The notes below the pieces were generated by a model that was not told where the DNA came from, made no database searches, and saw nothing but the letters and a program-made list of their open reading frames with translations. 64,000 nucleotides of DNA from an uncultured Bacteriovoracaceae bacterium. GTDB taxonomy: Bacteria; Bdellovibrionota; Bacteriovoracia; Bacteriovoracales; Bacteriovoracaceae. Below are positions 31,012 through 40,343 of the stretch, in pieces; position 1 is the first letter of the stretch, and each line of letters opens with the position of its first letter. Location of the stretch: the NCBI GenBank assembly GCA_937923325.1, contig CAKZUQ010000003.1, positions 62,001 to 126,000 on the forward strand. The letters run 5' to 3'. The translations under genes and the position numbers were made by a program.

Positions 31012-32468
31012 TGAAATTTTTTACAATTCTTCTAATCAGTATGATGAGTACAGCACTGTTTGCTGAAAGATATAATATGAGGGATTGCCTATTGCTTCCA
31101 ATTACAGATAATGCTGGGGAGGTAATGGGACATAAAGTTTATGATGAACTAGAAAGTTATTTAAAGAGAACTAAGTGGTGTAATTATAAATCAAGTTCAA
31201 ACTTGCTAACAATTTTTAGTCGATACCAAGAAAGATTAAGAACACATTTAGAAGATCCAAAAGTATTAAAAACTGTTGCTGAAAAAATAGGAGCAGGCTC
31301 ACTGATAAAAGTATCAATGGACTTTGATACAGAGAGTGTATTAGTTAAGTTAGAAGTAATCTCTGAGAGCGGTGATGAGACTTACTATAAAGAAGCACAA
31401 AGAGTTAGTGCAAAGTTAGAGACAATCACAGAAACAATTACAGATTGGCTTGATACATATTCTTCCAAAATTCCATATAATTCAAAGGTTGTTGGTGTTC
31501 TAGGTGAGCAATTAACATTTGATGAAAGTACATTTATGGAAGTTGGACAAGAATTCGAATTAAGAAGATATATAAAGAAAAGAAAACATAAACTCTTAAA
31601 AACTGTTGTCGAGTGGGAGTCAGAGTTACTAGGTAAGGGAAAAGTTTATAGTATTAACGATGGACAGGCCCTTGGAATTATCAAGCTTTATTATGGAGAC
31701 TTAAGAGCGCAAACAGGAGATTGGATTAAGCTTCTGAATGTAAAATCAAAAGAGATTAGCGATAAAGAATTTTTCCCTAAATTTAGTAAAGGTGATTTTG
31801 GAAAACTAGGTGAGTTGAGTTTAAGTTTTTCTTTGGCCAGTATGAGTGCTACCACGACTCCAATAAATAATAATATAAGATATGCAGGTTTAACATATGG
31901 GCTATCTGTTAAAGCTGAAGCGTGGATAACGAGAGAGTATTTCGGAATTTTAGAACTTGCTAGAAATATAGGAAAACTTGAAAATGAAGGTGGAGTTGCA
32001 GCAGAAGGATCTCCAAGTACCATCAATGGTGTATTTAAACTTGGTGGTGGTTATAAGTACTTACCTCTAGGATACTTTTTTGGCCCAAGAGTAAATCTAT
32101 ATGGTGGATATGCAAGTTATAGTTATGGGCTTGATCAGTCTTCAACTGACGGAATTGGTGAAGGTATTATAAAAGGACTTTTCGTTGGCGTTGGAGGAGA
32201 TATGCCTTTAAAAAAATCATATCGTGCTTTTGGAAATATAGAAATGATACCATTTGGTTCCTTTAGTGATGAAGACGGAGTATATGGTTCTGTTGATAAA
32301 GTAAGTCATTTGAGCTTAGAACTTGGTGCCAAAAAGAAATATAATAAAGTTATGGACTTAAAGGCAAGTGTTGAAATTAACAACGCTAGCGCAAAGTTTG
32401 GTGGCAACGTTTCAAAAATAACTTACAAAGAAACAGTATTTAACTTTGGTGTTGGATTCATTTTTTAA
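31011..32468 (+). CDS. Secreted envelope protein with possible C-terminal beta-barrel
   Basis: A 485-residue protein with signal peptide MKFFTILLISMMSTALFA. Residues about 25-160 look like an alpha/beta periplasmic domain (LLPITDNAGEVMGHKVYDEL, KIGAGSLIKVSMDF) reminiscent of CsgG/TolB-N-type domains found in envelope proteins. From about residue 260 the sequence alternates as in an outer-membrane barrel (LGELSLSFSLASMSA, GLTYGLSVKAEAWI, FKLGGGYKYLPLGYFFG) and ends in VFNFGVGFIF with a terminal phenylalanine, typical of barrels. I do not assign a family. Confidence 0.75.
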   Translation: MKFFTILLISMMSTALFAERYNMRDCLLLPITDNAGEVMGHKVYDELESYLKRTKWCNYKSSSNLLTIFSRYQERLRTHLEDPKVLKTVAEKIGAGSLIKVSMDFDTESVLVKLEVISESGDETYYKEAQRVSAKLETITETITDWLDTYSSKIPYNSKVVGVLGEQLTFDESTFMEVGQEFELRRYIKKRKHKLLKTVVEWESELLGKGKVYSINDGQALGIIKLYYGDLRAQTGDWIKLLNVKSKEISDKEFFPKFSKGDFGKLGELSLSFSLASMSATTTPINNNIRYAGLTYGLSVKAEAWITREYFGILELARNIGKLENEGGVAAEGSPSTINGVFKLGGGYKYLPLGYFFGPRVNLYGGYASYSYGLDQSSTDGIGEGIIKGLFVGVGGDMPLKKSYRAFGNIEMIPFGSFSDEDGVYGSVDKVSHLSLELGAKKKYNKVMDLKASVEINNASAKFGGNVSKITYKETVFNFGVGFIF

Positions 32469-33808
32469 TGTCAATGTTACTATCAAAAATGGCATCGCTT
32501 GTATGGGGAATGCCATTATTAATATTTTTAATTGTATCTAGTTTAACTCTTTTATATCATTCAAAGTTTATACCGCTACTAGGTTTTAGACATTCGGTAA
32601 AATTGATAAACAAAAAATCAGACAGAGATTATGAAAAAGGTGAGGTATCGCACTTTGAAGCATTATGTAATGCTCTCGCCGCAACAATTGGGCTTGGTAA
32701 TATCTCAGGAGTTGCAATTGCAATATATCAGGGCGGTGCAGGTGCCATCTTTTGGATGTGGCTAGCAGCATTTCTAGGAATGAATACTAAGTTTTTTGAA
32801 TGTACATTAGCAGTGCTATATAGAGGTAAAGACTTTGAGGGGAAAACTCAAGGTGGCCCGATGTATTATATAGAAAAAGGTATGTCGAAAAAATATAAAT
32901 TTATGGCCTATATCTTTGCAATTTGTGGCCTCATTGGAACATTGGCCTTATTTCAAATAAATCAATTATCAGCATTTATAGATACTGAATATAAGATAGA
33001 AAGTCATTTTACAGGGATGATCTTTGCAGCAATAATATTTTATATCTTGCTTGGCGGATTAAAAAGAATAAGCCAATTTACATCAAAAGTAGTTCCACTA
33101 ATGAGTGTTTTATATATAGTTCTATGTACAGTTATATTGGCACTTAATTATGATAAAATATTAGTAACTTTTAGCTCGATCTTTATAGAGGCACTATCAG
33201 GTAAGTCAGTAGCTGGTGGTACTCTTGGATATACAGTTATACATATAATGAAAACTGGTATAAAAAGAGCGGCATTTTCAAATGAAGCTGGAATTGGAAC
33301 AGCACCAATGGCACATGGAAATGCAAAAACAGAAGAGCCAATAAGTGAAGGATACGTCGCAATGCTCGGTCCTTTTATTGATACTATAATTGTTTGTACT
33401 CTTACAGCACTTACAATATTAGTTAGTCTAGATTCGAGTATGGAAGGTCTAAATGGTATTAACTTAACAAGTACAGTCTTTCAAAAAAATCTAGGTGAAT
33501 TTGGTAAACATGCTTTAGGTGTAATTATTTTATTATTCTCGTTTTCAACAATGATTGGAATGGCGAACTACAACAAAAAATGTTGGGATTATTTGTTTAA
33601 GGGAAGATTTAATTTAGGTAATAAATCTTTCATTATATTTTATTCCTTAAGTCTACTGTTCGGTGCAATGATTAAAATGAGTAGTGTAATAGATTTAATT
33701 GATATCGCTTATGCTCTGATGGCCATTCCAAATATAATTGCTGTATTATACCTAGCGCCAAAAGTGAAAGCGAAATTAAAGAAATATAATACAAAATATC
33801 AGGTTTAA
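32468..33808 (+). CDS. Sodium:alanine/glycine symporter (AGCS family)
   Basis: A 446-residue inner-membrane protein with about ten hydrophobic helices and the AGCS signature ALCNALAATIGLGNISGVA followed by GGAGAIFWMWLAAFLGM and TQGGPMYYI. The family imports alanine or glycine with sodium. The ATG is at the last bases of the preceding stop codon (TTTTTTAATG). ligA starts right after its stop, so these genes form one operon. The exact substrate is not readable from sequence. Confidence 0.92.
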   Translation: MSMLLSKMASLVWGMPLLIFLIVSSLTLLYHSKFIPLLGFRHSVKLINKKSDRDYEKGEVSHFEALCNALAATIGLGNISGVAIAIYQGGAGAIFWMWLAAFLGMNTKFFECTLAVLYRGKDFEGKTQGGPMYYIEKGMSKKYKFMAYIFAICGLIGTLALFQINQLSAFIDTEYKIESHFTGMIFAAIIFYILLGGLKRISQFTSKVVPLMSVLYIVLCTVILALNYDKILVTFSSIFIEALSGKSVAGGTLGYTVIHIMKTGIKRAAFSNEAGIGTAPMAHGNAKTEEPISEGYVAMLGPFIDTIIVCTLTALTILVSLDSSMEGLNGINLTSTVFQKNLGEFGKHALGVIILLFSFSTMIGMANYNKKCWDYLFKGRFNLGNKSFIIFYSLSLLFGAMIKMSSVIDLIDIAYALMAIPNIIAVLYLAPKVKAKLKKYNTKYQV

Positions 33809-33809
33809 A

Positions 33810-35696
33810 GTGAACGATCGAATTAAGAAATTAGAAGAAGAAATTTTAAAAAATAAAAATCTCTATTATGCTGGAAAAGCAGAAATATCTGATGAAGAAT
33901 ATGACAAATTAGAAGAAGAGCTAAAAGTAATAGACCCTAATAATTATGTACTTTCTATCGTAGGAACAACAGCCTTTTCAACTGAGAAAGTAGAACATGA
34001 TCATAAGATGCTATCTCTGAATAAAACATACAAAGTAGAGGAATTGATAAAGTGGATGAGTAGTCATGAACTTGTTGGAACTTATAAAGTTGATGGATCA
34101 AGCTGTTCATTAATATATATTGAGGGAAAGCTTGATATTGCCAAAACAAGAGGTGACGGAAAGTTTGGAGAAAATATAACTAATAAAGTTTTCTATATTG
34201 ATTCTATCCCTAAAACTATAAATATTGAAAATCCAAAAGTAGAGATACGTGGTGAGATATATTGCACAGAAGAGAATTTTATAAATTTGAGTGAGTATAT
34301 GGATGAATTAGGTTTGGATAAGCCGAGCTCATTAAGAAACATCGTTGCAGGAATTCTAGGAAGAAAAGAAAATATTGATCTATCTAAATATTTGAGCTTT
34401 CAAGCATTTGAATTGATATCAGAAGATGAAAGCTTTATTGAAACAGAAAAGCAAAAGTTTGAAATATTAGAAAGTTTAAAATTTAGAACTCCTAATTATA
34501 AATTTATGAAAAGTGAAAAGGACGTAAAAGCTTTCTTAGAAGATACTCAAAATTTTATGGATAATGGAAACTATCTAATTGATGGTACAGTTTTTACTTA
34601 TAATAAAGTTAGCTTACATAAAAAACTTGGAGATACTGCACACCATCCAAGATATAAAATGGCATATAAGGTTCAGGGAGAAACAAAAGAGGCCGTGTTA
34701 AATAGCATCTCATGGCAAGTTTCTAGAAATGGAATCTTAACTCCTGTGGCAAATATTGAGCCGGTAGAAATTAGTGGAGCAAAAATATCAAGAGTAACCC
34801 TACATAACTATGGGATGGTGAAGGTAAATAATTTAAAAGAGCAGGATATAATTAAAATTGTAAGAAGCGGTGAGGTTATACCAAAATTTTTAGAAGTTAT
34901 TAAAGGCTCTAAAGAAGAGTTCAAAGTTCCCGCCAACTGTCCCTCTTGTGAACAAGAAGTAAAAGAAGTAGATATACGTTTAATATGTGAAAATAACAGA
35001 TGCCCTGCACAAGTTAAAGATAATATCTTAAACTTTATACAAAAAATTGGAATAGAAGATTTAAGTAGCAAAAGACTTGAAGAGCTAATTAAAACAGGAA
35101 TGGTCTCGTCTATAGAGGATTTATATCAATTAACAGAAGAAAAATTAATGATACTTGATAAAGTTAAAGAGAAGTTAGCTTCAAAATTAATATCAAGCAT
35201 AAATGAAAGTAAAAAGGTTGATCTTGTCACATTTATGGCATCATTAGGAATAAATGGTGGTGCTTATAATAAATGTGAAAAAATTGTAGATGCCGGTATA
35301 GATACAATTGAAAAAATGAAAGAGTTAACCGTTGAAAAATTACAAAATATCGATTCTTTTGCGGAAAAATCATCTACTGACTTTCTAAATTCATTTAAAA
35401 GTAAAATTAGCTTAGTCGATAAGTTGATAGAAGAAGGATTTAATTTTACTGTTAAAGAAAAAATAGAATCAAAAATTTCAGGACAAAAATTCTGTATAAC
35501 AGGTTCTTTAACAATGAAAAGGTCAGTACTTCAAAAACTAATAAAAGAAAACTCTGGATTGGCCGTTACAAGTGTTAGTAAAGAAACCAATTATCTTATT
35601 ACAAATGATATAGAAAGCTCATCTAGTAAATTTAAAAAAGCAAAAGAGCTAAATATACCTATAATAAATGAAGAAACTTTTTTAAAGATGCTTTAA
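33810..35696 (+). CDS. ligA: NAD-dependent DNA ligase LigA
   Basis: A 628-residue NAD-dependent ligase that seals nicks, including Okazaki fragments. The adenylated lysine is K93 in TYKVDGSS. Other motifs are TRGDGKFGENIT, EIRGEIY, DGTVFTY and WQVSRNGILTPVANIEPV. A four-cysteine zinc site CPSC...CENNRCPAQ, helix-hairpin-helix repeats and a C-terminal BRCT (ISGQKFCITGSLTMKRS) follow. It is slightly short of the usual 670 residues. The start codon is GTG at 33810. The last 15 bases overlap the opposing glpK. Confidence 0.95.
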   Translation: MNDRIKKLEEEILKNKNLYYAGKAEISDEEYDKLEEELKVIDPNNYVLSIVGTTAFSTEKVEHDHKMLSLNKTYKVEELIKWMSSHELVGTYKVDGSSCSLIYIEGKLDIAKTRGDGKFGENITNKVFYIDSIPKTINIENPKVEIRGEIYCTEENFINLSEYMDELGLDKPSSLRNIVAGILGRKENIDLSKYLSFQAFELISEDESFIETEKQKFEILESLKFRTPNYKFMKSEKDVKAFLEDTQNFMDNGNYLIDGTVFTYNKVSLHKKLGDTAHHPRYKMAYKVQGETKEAVLNSISWQVSRNGILTPVANIEPVEISGAKISRVTLHNYGMVKVNNLKEQDIIKIVRSGEVIPKFLEVIKGSKEEFKVPANCPSCEQEVKEVDIRLICENNRCPAQVKDNILNFIQKIGIEDLSSKRLEELIKTGMVSSIEDLYQLTEEKLMILDKVKEKLASKLISSINESKKVDLVTFMASLGINGGAYNKCEKIVDAGIDTIEKMKELTVEKLQNIDSFAEKSSTDFLNSFKSKISLVDKLIEEGFNFTVKEKIESKISGQKFCITGSLTMKRSVLQKLIKENSGLAVTSVSKETNYLITNDIESSSSKFKKAKELNIPIINEETFLKML

Positions 35697-37154
35697 GGTA
35701 TTTTTCCAAAATGTCCGTTTATTAGTGTAGTAACTATTTAAAGACGGAAGAAATCTTTTATCAAGTTCAATAGATTCTAAATCAGTAAAAGAAAGTGAAC
35801 TATTGCTAATTGCAGAGCCCAAGATTACACCGTAAGCTGTAGTTTCAATTGTCGAAGGCCTTATGATCTCTTTGTTAGAGAAATTGGCCTGTATTTGCAT
35901 GAGTAAATCATTCATACAGGCACCTCCATCAACTTTAATACTATTTAAAGATACACCTAGGTCCTTTTCAATCGCCTCTATTAAATCAGTAACTGATTGA
36001 GCAATTCCCTCTAGGCAAACACGTGAAATTTCAAAATTATTAGTTCCTCGAGTAATACCAATAATAGATGCTTTGATATTAGATTTCCAATAAGGAGCAC
36101 CAACACCTGTAAAAAATGGGAAAAAGAATAAGTCTTCAGTTTTTTTTGTATTAGCTTGATGAGCAAGATCTTCAACTTCTGAGGCCTTATTTATAATCTT
36201 TAAATTGTCCCTCAGCCATTGCACTGCTGCTCCTGCAATATAAGAAGAACCTTCAAGAGCATAAACAGCTTTATCTTTATACTTATAAGCAACAGTTGTT
36301 AGTAATCCATTTTTTGAATGAATAATGTCATTAGCAGTATTAACAAGCAAAAATGCTCCTGTACCATAAGTACATTTTAAATCATTTCTCTTCACAGCAG
36401 ACTGACCAAAAAGAGCAGCTTGTTGATCCCCAAGGATACAATTTATTGGAATTCCATCTGGAAGGAAATCTAAGTTTTCAGTTTCTCCAAAGTGATGAAA
36501 ACTATCTTCAATATTGGGTAATAAGTTTGAATCAATTTTAAAAAAATCTAATAAATCATTATCCCAACTCGTAGACTGTAAATCCATCAAAAGAGTTCTT
36601 GAAGCATTAGATGCATCAGTCTTAAATGATTTGTGATTTGTAAGCTTATATAATATGAAACTATCTATTGTCGATAATAGTAAATCTTGCTTTTCATAAG
36701 CGGCTATGACTTTTGAGTTGTTATGAAGGAGCCAATTCATTTTAGTTGCACTGAAGTAGGGATCAAGTGGAAGACCCGTCTTTTCTTTAAACTTAGCATA
36801 TAGCCTGGAATGATTGTTACAAAACTCTTCAGTTCTTCTATCTTGCCAAACAATTGCATTGCAAAGAGGATTTCCTTTTTTGTCGTATGCACAAGTAGTC
36901 TCTCTTTGATTTGTAAGTCCAATAGAGATAATTTGACTCTTGGTGATTGAAGCAGCTTTAATAACTTCTTCAATAGCGAGCTTAATTGAATTCATAATAC
37001 TGTTAAGATCATGTTCAACCCATGAAGGGTTAGGATAAATTTGTTCAAATTCTATATTTCTTTTGGCTACTATAGTGAAGCTTTTACTATCTGCTAGAAC
37101 AGCAGTAGAGCCAGTTGTACCTTGATCAATAGCTAGGATATATTGATTGCTCAT
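35682..37154 (-). CDS. glpK: Glycerol kinase
   Basis: A 490-residue FGGY-family kinase that phosphorylates glycerol to sn-glycerol 3-phosphate. It starts with AIDQGTTGSTAVLAD and contains TNQRETT, AIVWQDRRT, the second signature KVDGGACMNDLLMQIQANF and STIETTAYGVILGSAI. It may process glycerol released from host or membrane lipids. The pilin-like gene just upstream overlaps its ATG by four bases. No glpF or glpD is near. Confidence 0.96.
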   Translation of the reverse strand: MSNQYILAIDQGTTGSTAVLADSKSFTIVAKRNIEFEQIYPNPSWVEHDLNSIMNSIKLAIEEVIKAASITKSQIISIGLTNQRETTCAYDKKGNPLCNAIVWQDRRTEEFCNNHSRLYAKFKEKTGLPLDPYFSATKMNWLLHNNSKVIAAYEKQDLLLSTIDSFILYKLTNHKSFKTDASNASRTLLMDLQSTSWDNDLLDFFKIDSNLLPNIEDSFHHFGETENLDFLPDGIPINCILGDQQAALFGQSAVKRNDLKCTYGTGAFLLVNTANDIIHSKNGLLTTVAYKYKDKAVYALEGSSYIAGAAVQWLRDNLKIINKASEVEDLAHQANTKKTEDLFFFPFFTGVGAPYWKSNIKASIIGITRGTNNFEISRVCLEGIAQSVTDLIEAIEKDLGVSLNSIKVDGGACMNDLLMQIQANFSNKEIIRPSTIETTAYGVILGSAISNSSLSFTDLESIELDKRFLPSLNSYYTNKRTFWKNTLKHL

Positions 37155-37357
37155 CTTATTCTATAGACCACTTGATTATCAGTATCAATATTTACTAAAA
37201 GAGCTACCATTGATTCCCACCGATCTGCTAAGCCACCATTAATAGCAGACATAAAACTAAAAGATATACCTACAATAATTGCAAGTAATAACATATACTC
37301 AACTAGGGACTGACCTTTTTGATCTGTTATAATTTCATTATCAATATGATCATTCAT
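37151..37357 (-). CDS. Flp-type prepilin-like small protein
   Basis: A 68-residue protein with the class III signal pattern KGQSLVEYMLLLAIIVGISF: a glycine before the hydrophobic stretch and glutamate at +5 after the predicted cleavage, as in Flp/Tad and related pseudopilins. It would be exported and cut by a prepilin peptidase. It overlaps glpK by four bases. No other pilus-assembly gene lies nearby, so the machinery must be elsewhere. The C-terminal ADRWESMVALLVNI is unlike larger pilins. Confidence 0.75.
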   Translation of the reverse strand: MNDHIDNEIITDQKGQSLVEYMLLLAIIVGISFSFMSAINGGLADRWESMVALLVNIDTDNQVVYRIR

Positions 37358-37402
37358 TTCTACCTCTATTCACAATATTTCTTAATTATACTATAATTTC
37401 TT

Positions 37403-37918
37403 ATGAATTTAATAACTCAAAAAATCATGAATTATCTGCCCATTTTAACAATACTTTTCACAATAAATACTTTTTCAAATACAAAACTAGAAAAAGAGAT
37501 GTTGTTGATAGATGTAGTCACAACGAAAAATACAAAAATAAAAATGAATGAAGTTGATAGTCCTGTTATTATTTTAAATTTTTGGGCCAGCTGGTGCACA
37601 CCATGTATTGCAGAGTTTAAGAGTCTTAATACTTTAATTAACAAAATTGGAAAAAAGAATATATTTGTTTTGGGAATAAATAACGATGATGAAGATGCCG
37701 CGAAAAAGATATTAAAAATTGAAAAAAAATATAAATTGAAATTTGAATCGGTTATGGATGAAACAGTTTCGTTTGCAGATAAATTTATGGTTTCAAAAGT
37801 ACCAACGAGTATAATTTATATAAATAAAAAATTCTACAAGATGATACCTGAAAAATTTGATTTTTCTGATGAGGAATTTATAAAAGAGTTAAAATCTAAG
37901 GCTAAAATTCAAGATTAA
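37403..37918 (+). CDS. Secreted thioredoxin-like protein (TlpA/ResA type)
   Basis: A 171-residue protein with an N-terminal signal or anchor (YLPILTILFTINTFS) and a thioredoxin fold with active site WASWCTPC followed by IAEFKSLNTL; the cis-proline region is SKVPTSIIYI. Such proteins reduce disulfides in the periplasm, for instance in cytochrome c maturation. Divergent from the pilin-like gene. The end overlaps hutI on the other strand by 17 bases. Confidence 0.88.
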   Translation: MNLITQKIMNYLPILTILFTINTFSNTKLEKEMLLIDVVTTKNTKIKMNEVDSPVIILNFWASWCTPCIAEFKSLNTLINKIGKKNIFVLGINNDDEDAAKKILKIEKKYKLKFESVMDETVSFADKFMVSKVPTSIIYINKKFYKMIPEKFDFSDEEFIKELKSKAKIQD

Positions 37919-39110
37919 AGTTTTTCCCCCAGTTATAAGTAATATGATCAATTGAACTGACATCAAATAAAGTGAAGTTAGGTGTTGCACCAACTTCAAT
38001 AAAACCTTCGTTCTTTAAGCCAAGAGCACTTGCAGCATTAAGAGTAATTGAACTCCATAATTCACAAATATTTAGTCCAAGGTTCTTTGCTGTAATACTC
38101 GCAATTAGTAAAACATTATCACAATGACATGATCCGGGATTATAATCACTAGCTAGAGCTACTTTAACACCTTGATCAAGAAAACTTCTTGCATTGACAA
38201 GACTCTTACCTAGAAATAGAGCTGTACCAGGAAGAAAGGTAGCAACAGTTGATGATTTTGCTAATGCAGTAATACCATCATCCGTAGTGCACAATAAGTG
38301 ATCAGCACTCAACGAACGATACTCACAAGCTAAAATAGCACCTTTATTATCATTAAATTCATCAGCATGAATTTTTGTAGCTATATTTAACTTTTTAGCT
38401 TCATTAAATAATTTTATTGTATCTTCTTTATCGAAGTATCCTTTTTCAAAAAAGATATCTACAATATCAATTTCTTCGCTTAAATCATTTAAAAGAGGCA
38501 ATACAACTTCATCAATATAGTTCATTGATGATGTAAATTCTTTTGGAATCGCATGTGCCGCCATGAATGTATTAACTATATTTACTCTTCCTTTAAAGTG
38601 CTTTTTTAATTTTGAAATTACTTTTGTTAGTTTTACCTCTCCATCATAAGTAAGAGCATAGCCACTCTTTATCTCAATTGTCTTTACACCATAAGCATAA
38701 ATGTTTTCAACTCTCTTCACACTTTTAGCGAAGAGTTCATCATAACTTTCTTTAAGAGTAGACTCCACAGTATTAAGAATTCCGCCACCTTTGGTAGCAA
38801 TCTCTTCATAGTCAGCTCCATTAAGCTTTAGCGTATACTCAAAAGATCGATCACCACCAAATACTAAGTGAGTATGAGAGTCAATAAGAGCAGGAGTAAG
38901 AACTTTATTAGAACCATCAATCACCTTATCTATTGAAAAGCTTGATGGTTCTTCACTCTGTGGACCAATCCAAAGAATTTTTTCTTCATTAAAAATAACT
39001 GATGCTTTTTCAATAACACCTAAGTCTTTTGGTTTAAGGAATCTTCCACCCTTTAGTTGAGCAGGGGAAAGTGTAATAATTTGATTTAAATCTTTTATAC
39101 AAGTGATCAT
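37902..39110 (-). CDS. hutI: Imidazolonepropionase HutI
   Basis: A 402-residue amidohydrolase that opens imidazolone-5-propionate in the third step of histidine breakdown. The metal motif is DSHTHLVFGGDRSFEY; further signatures are ATKGGGILNTVEST, IKSGYAL and KIHADEFND, with ALASDYNPGS near the C-terminus. Length fits the family. It lies downstream of hutU on the same strand, separated by an unrelated gene. Confidence 0.95.
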   Translation of the reverse strand: MITCIKDLNQIITLSPAQLKGGRFLKPKDLGVIEKASVIFNEEKILWIGPQSEEPSSFSIDKVIDGSNKVLTPALIDSHTHLVFGGDRSFEYTLKLNGADYEEIATKGGGILNTVESTLKESYDELFAKSVKRVENIYAYGVKTIEIKSGYALTYDGEVKLTKVISKLKKHFKGRVNIVNTFMAAHAIPKEFTSSMNYIDEVVLPLLNDLSEEIDIVDIFFEKGYFDKEDTIKLFNEAKKLNIATKIHADEFNDNKGAILACEYRSLSADHLLCTTDDGITALAKSSTVATFLPGTALFLGKSLVNARSFLDQGVKVALASDYNPGSCHCDNVLLIASITAKNLGLNICELWSSITLNAASALGLKNEGFIEVGATPNFTLFDVSSIDHITYNWGKNFNLEF

Positions 39111-39122
39111 TAGAATAAATCT

Positions 39123-40343
39123 CTAGTTACTTGAGACATCAAGCATTTGATGTTCTTTAGTTGAAGCATGTCTCATATAATAATAAACACTGTTTTCGAC
39201 ATCTTTATTCGTAAAATGTGGTCTAGATAGCATGTCTGCTAATACATAGGCAGCTTGTTTATAATGGTTTGTAAGAATGGTTTCACCATTTGAAATAAAT
39301 ACTAGAGAATTATTAATTTTCTTTTTTGTGAAAAAGAAGTTCTTAGAATAAAAATATGTATTACAACCATCTAAGTAAATAATTTGTTTTTGATTTTGAT
39401 TGTATTCGATTATTTCATTGTATTGTTCTTCTAGTGAGTCAAGATTAAAAACACTACCAAGTCCAGCGTGTCCAGAGTATTGAATAGAAGATCCGTGTTT
39501 AAAGGCATGCTTCATAAATCTAAAAAATTCATACTTTGCACCAGGTGTAGAGTCAGTAGGATTTCCTAAAAGAATATAAACGTTAGCAATTTTGCCATTA
39601 AGAGTTCCAGACATTTTTTGAAATCGACTATAAAGCCTTAACGACTTAAACATTTCTTCTTTTTCGTTAGAGTCTGTGATTTTTCTAAAGCCCTTCTTTT
39701 TAAATAATTTTTTTGTTGTATTATAGGCTTGCTCTGCAAAACCAAATCTTCTAAGTGAAAAGTGATCTGACCCGAAATAGTAATAAAGGTTATATTCATT
39801 ATTTATTAAAAATTCAGACGATAGGTGAGTTATGTCATTATTTTTTTTGATAAAGCTTTTAAGTTTAAACTCCTCATAGTCTATGCCTTTTTTTAATCTA
39901 CAATTTTTGTAGTATGGGCTCCAGTAATGAAAAAAATGTGCTATGTTTGAGCTTGCACCACATCTACCTTTTCTAAATCTCATTGCTTTTTTATGAGCCT
40001 CTTTGGCCTGAAGAGGAACAACAACTTTAAAGTTATCAAGATTCACGTTCCTTTCAGCTAGTAATTCTCCAGAGAAAGTATAATGGATTTTTCTATGACC
40101 ATTTGATAAAGTTTCTATATCTCTTACAGAAAAGTCATAAAAATGACTTAGAGTCGCTCTATTTCCTGGTTGTTTTAAATTTAAAAGTGGCCCTTGACTA
40201 TGGTTTATCTGTCTTTTGATAGCATGCGCCACATCTTCTAAGTCAGTGATTAAATATCCATCATATTCTACATGATACTTAGTAGTATTAAATAGAGCTG
40301 CAAATAAACTAAAACTTATTAAAGTTAAAAATAAATACTTCAT
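39123..40343 (-). CDS. Secreted protein with caspase-like (clan CD) motif, function unknown
   Basis: A 406-residue protein with signal MKYLFLTLISFSLFAALF. Near the C-terminus IQYSGHAGLGS (H292) and, 35 residues later, IIYLDGCNTYFYS (C327) have the spacing and setting of clan CD cysteine peptidases: a hydrophobic strand ending in SGH, then a hydrophobic strand ending in a cysteine. The HA in place of the usual HG is a difference. The N-terminal half is not recognised. The gene sits between hutU and hutI, one base after the hutU stop, and so is likely cotranscribed. Protease activity is inferred, not shown. Confidence 0.6.
   Translation of the reverse strand: MKYLFLTLISFSLFAALFNTTKYHVEYDGYLITDLEDVAHAIKRQINHSQGPLLNLKQPGNRATLSHFYDFSVRDIETLSNGHRKIHYTFSGELLAERNVNLDNFKVVVPLQAKEAHKKAMRFRKGRCGASSNIAHFFHYWSPYYKNCRLKKGIDYEEFKLKSFIKKNNDITHLSSEFLINNEYNLYYYFGSDHFSLRRFGFAEQAYNTTKKLFKKKGFRKITDSNEKEEMFKSLRLYSRFQKMSGTLNGKIANVYILLGNPTDSTPGAKYEFFRFMKHAFKHGSSIQYSGHAGLGSVFNLDSLEEQYNEIIEYNQNQKQIIYLDGCNTYFYSKNFFFTKKKINNSLVFISNGETILTNHYKQAAYVLADMLSRPHFTNKDVENSVYYYMRHASTKEHQMLDVSSN

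Noticed and set aside
36020..36028. Possible parS (CACGTGAAA)
   Set aside because: Only half of the site fits; the left half does not match and it lies in glpK far from the par genes.
37157..37169. Possible further copy of the mnmE palindrome (TTCTATAGACCA)
   Set aside because: A base is missing and the left arm fails; it spans the end of the pilin-like gene and the start of glpK and is probably chance.
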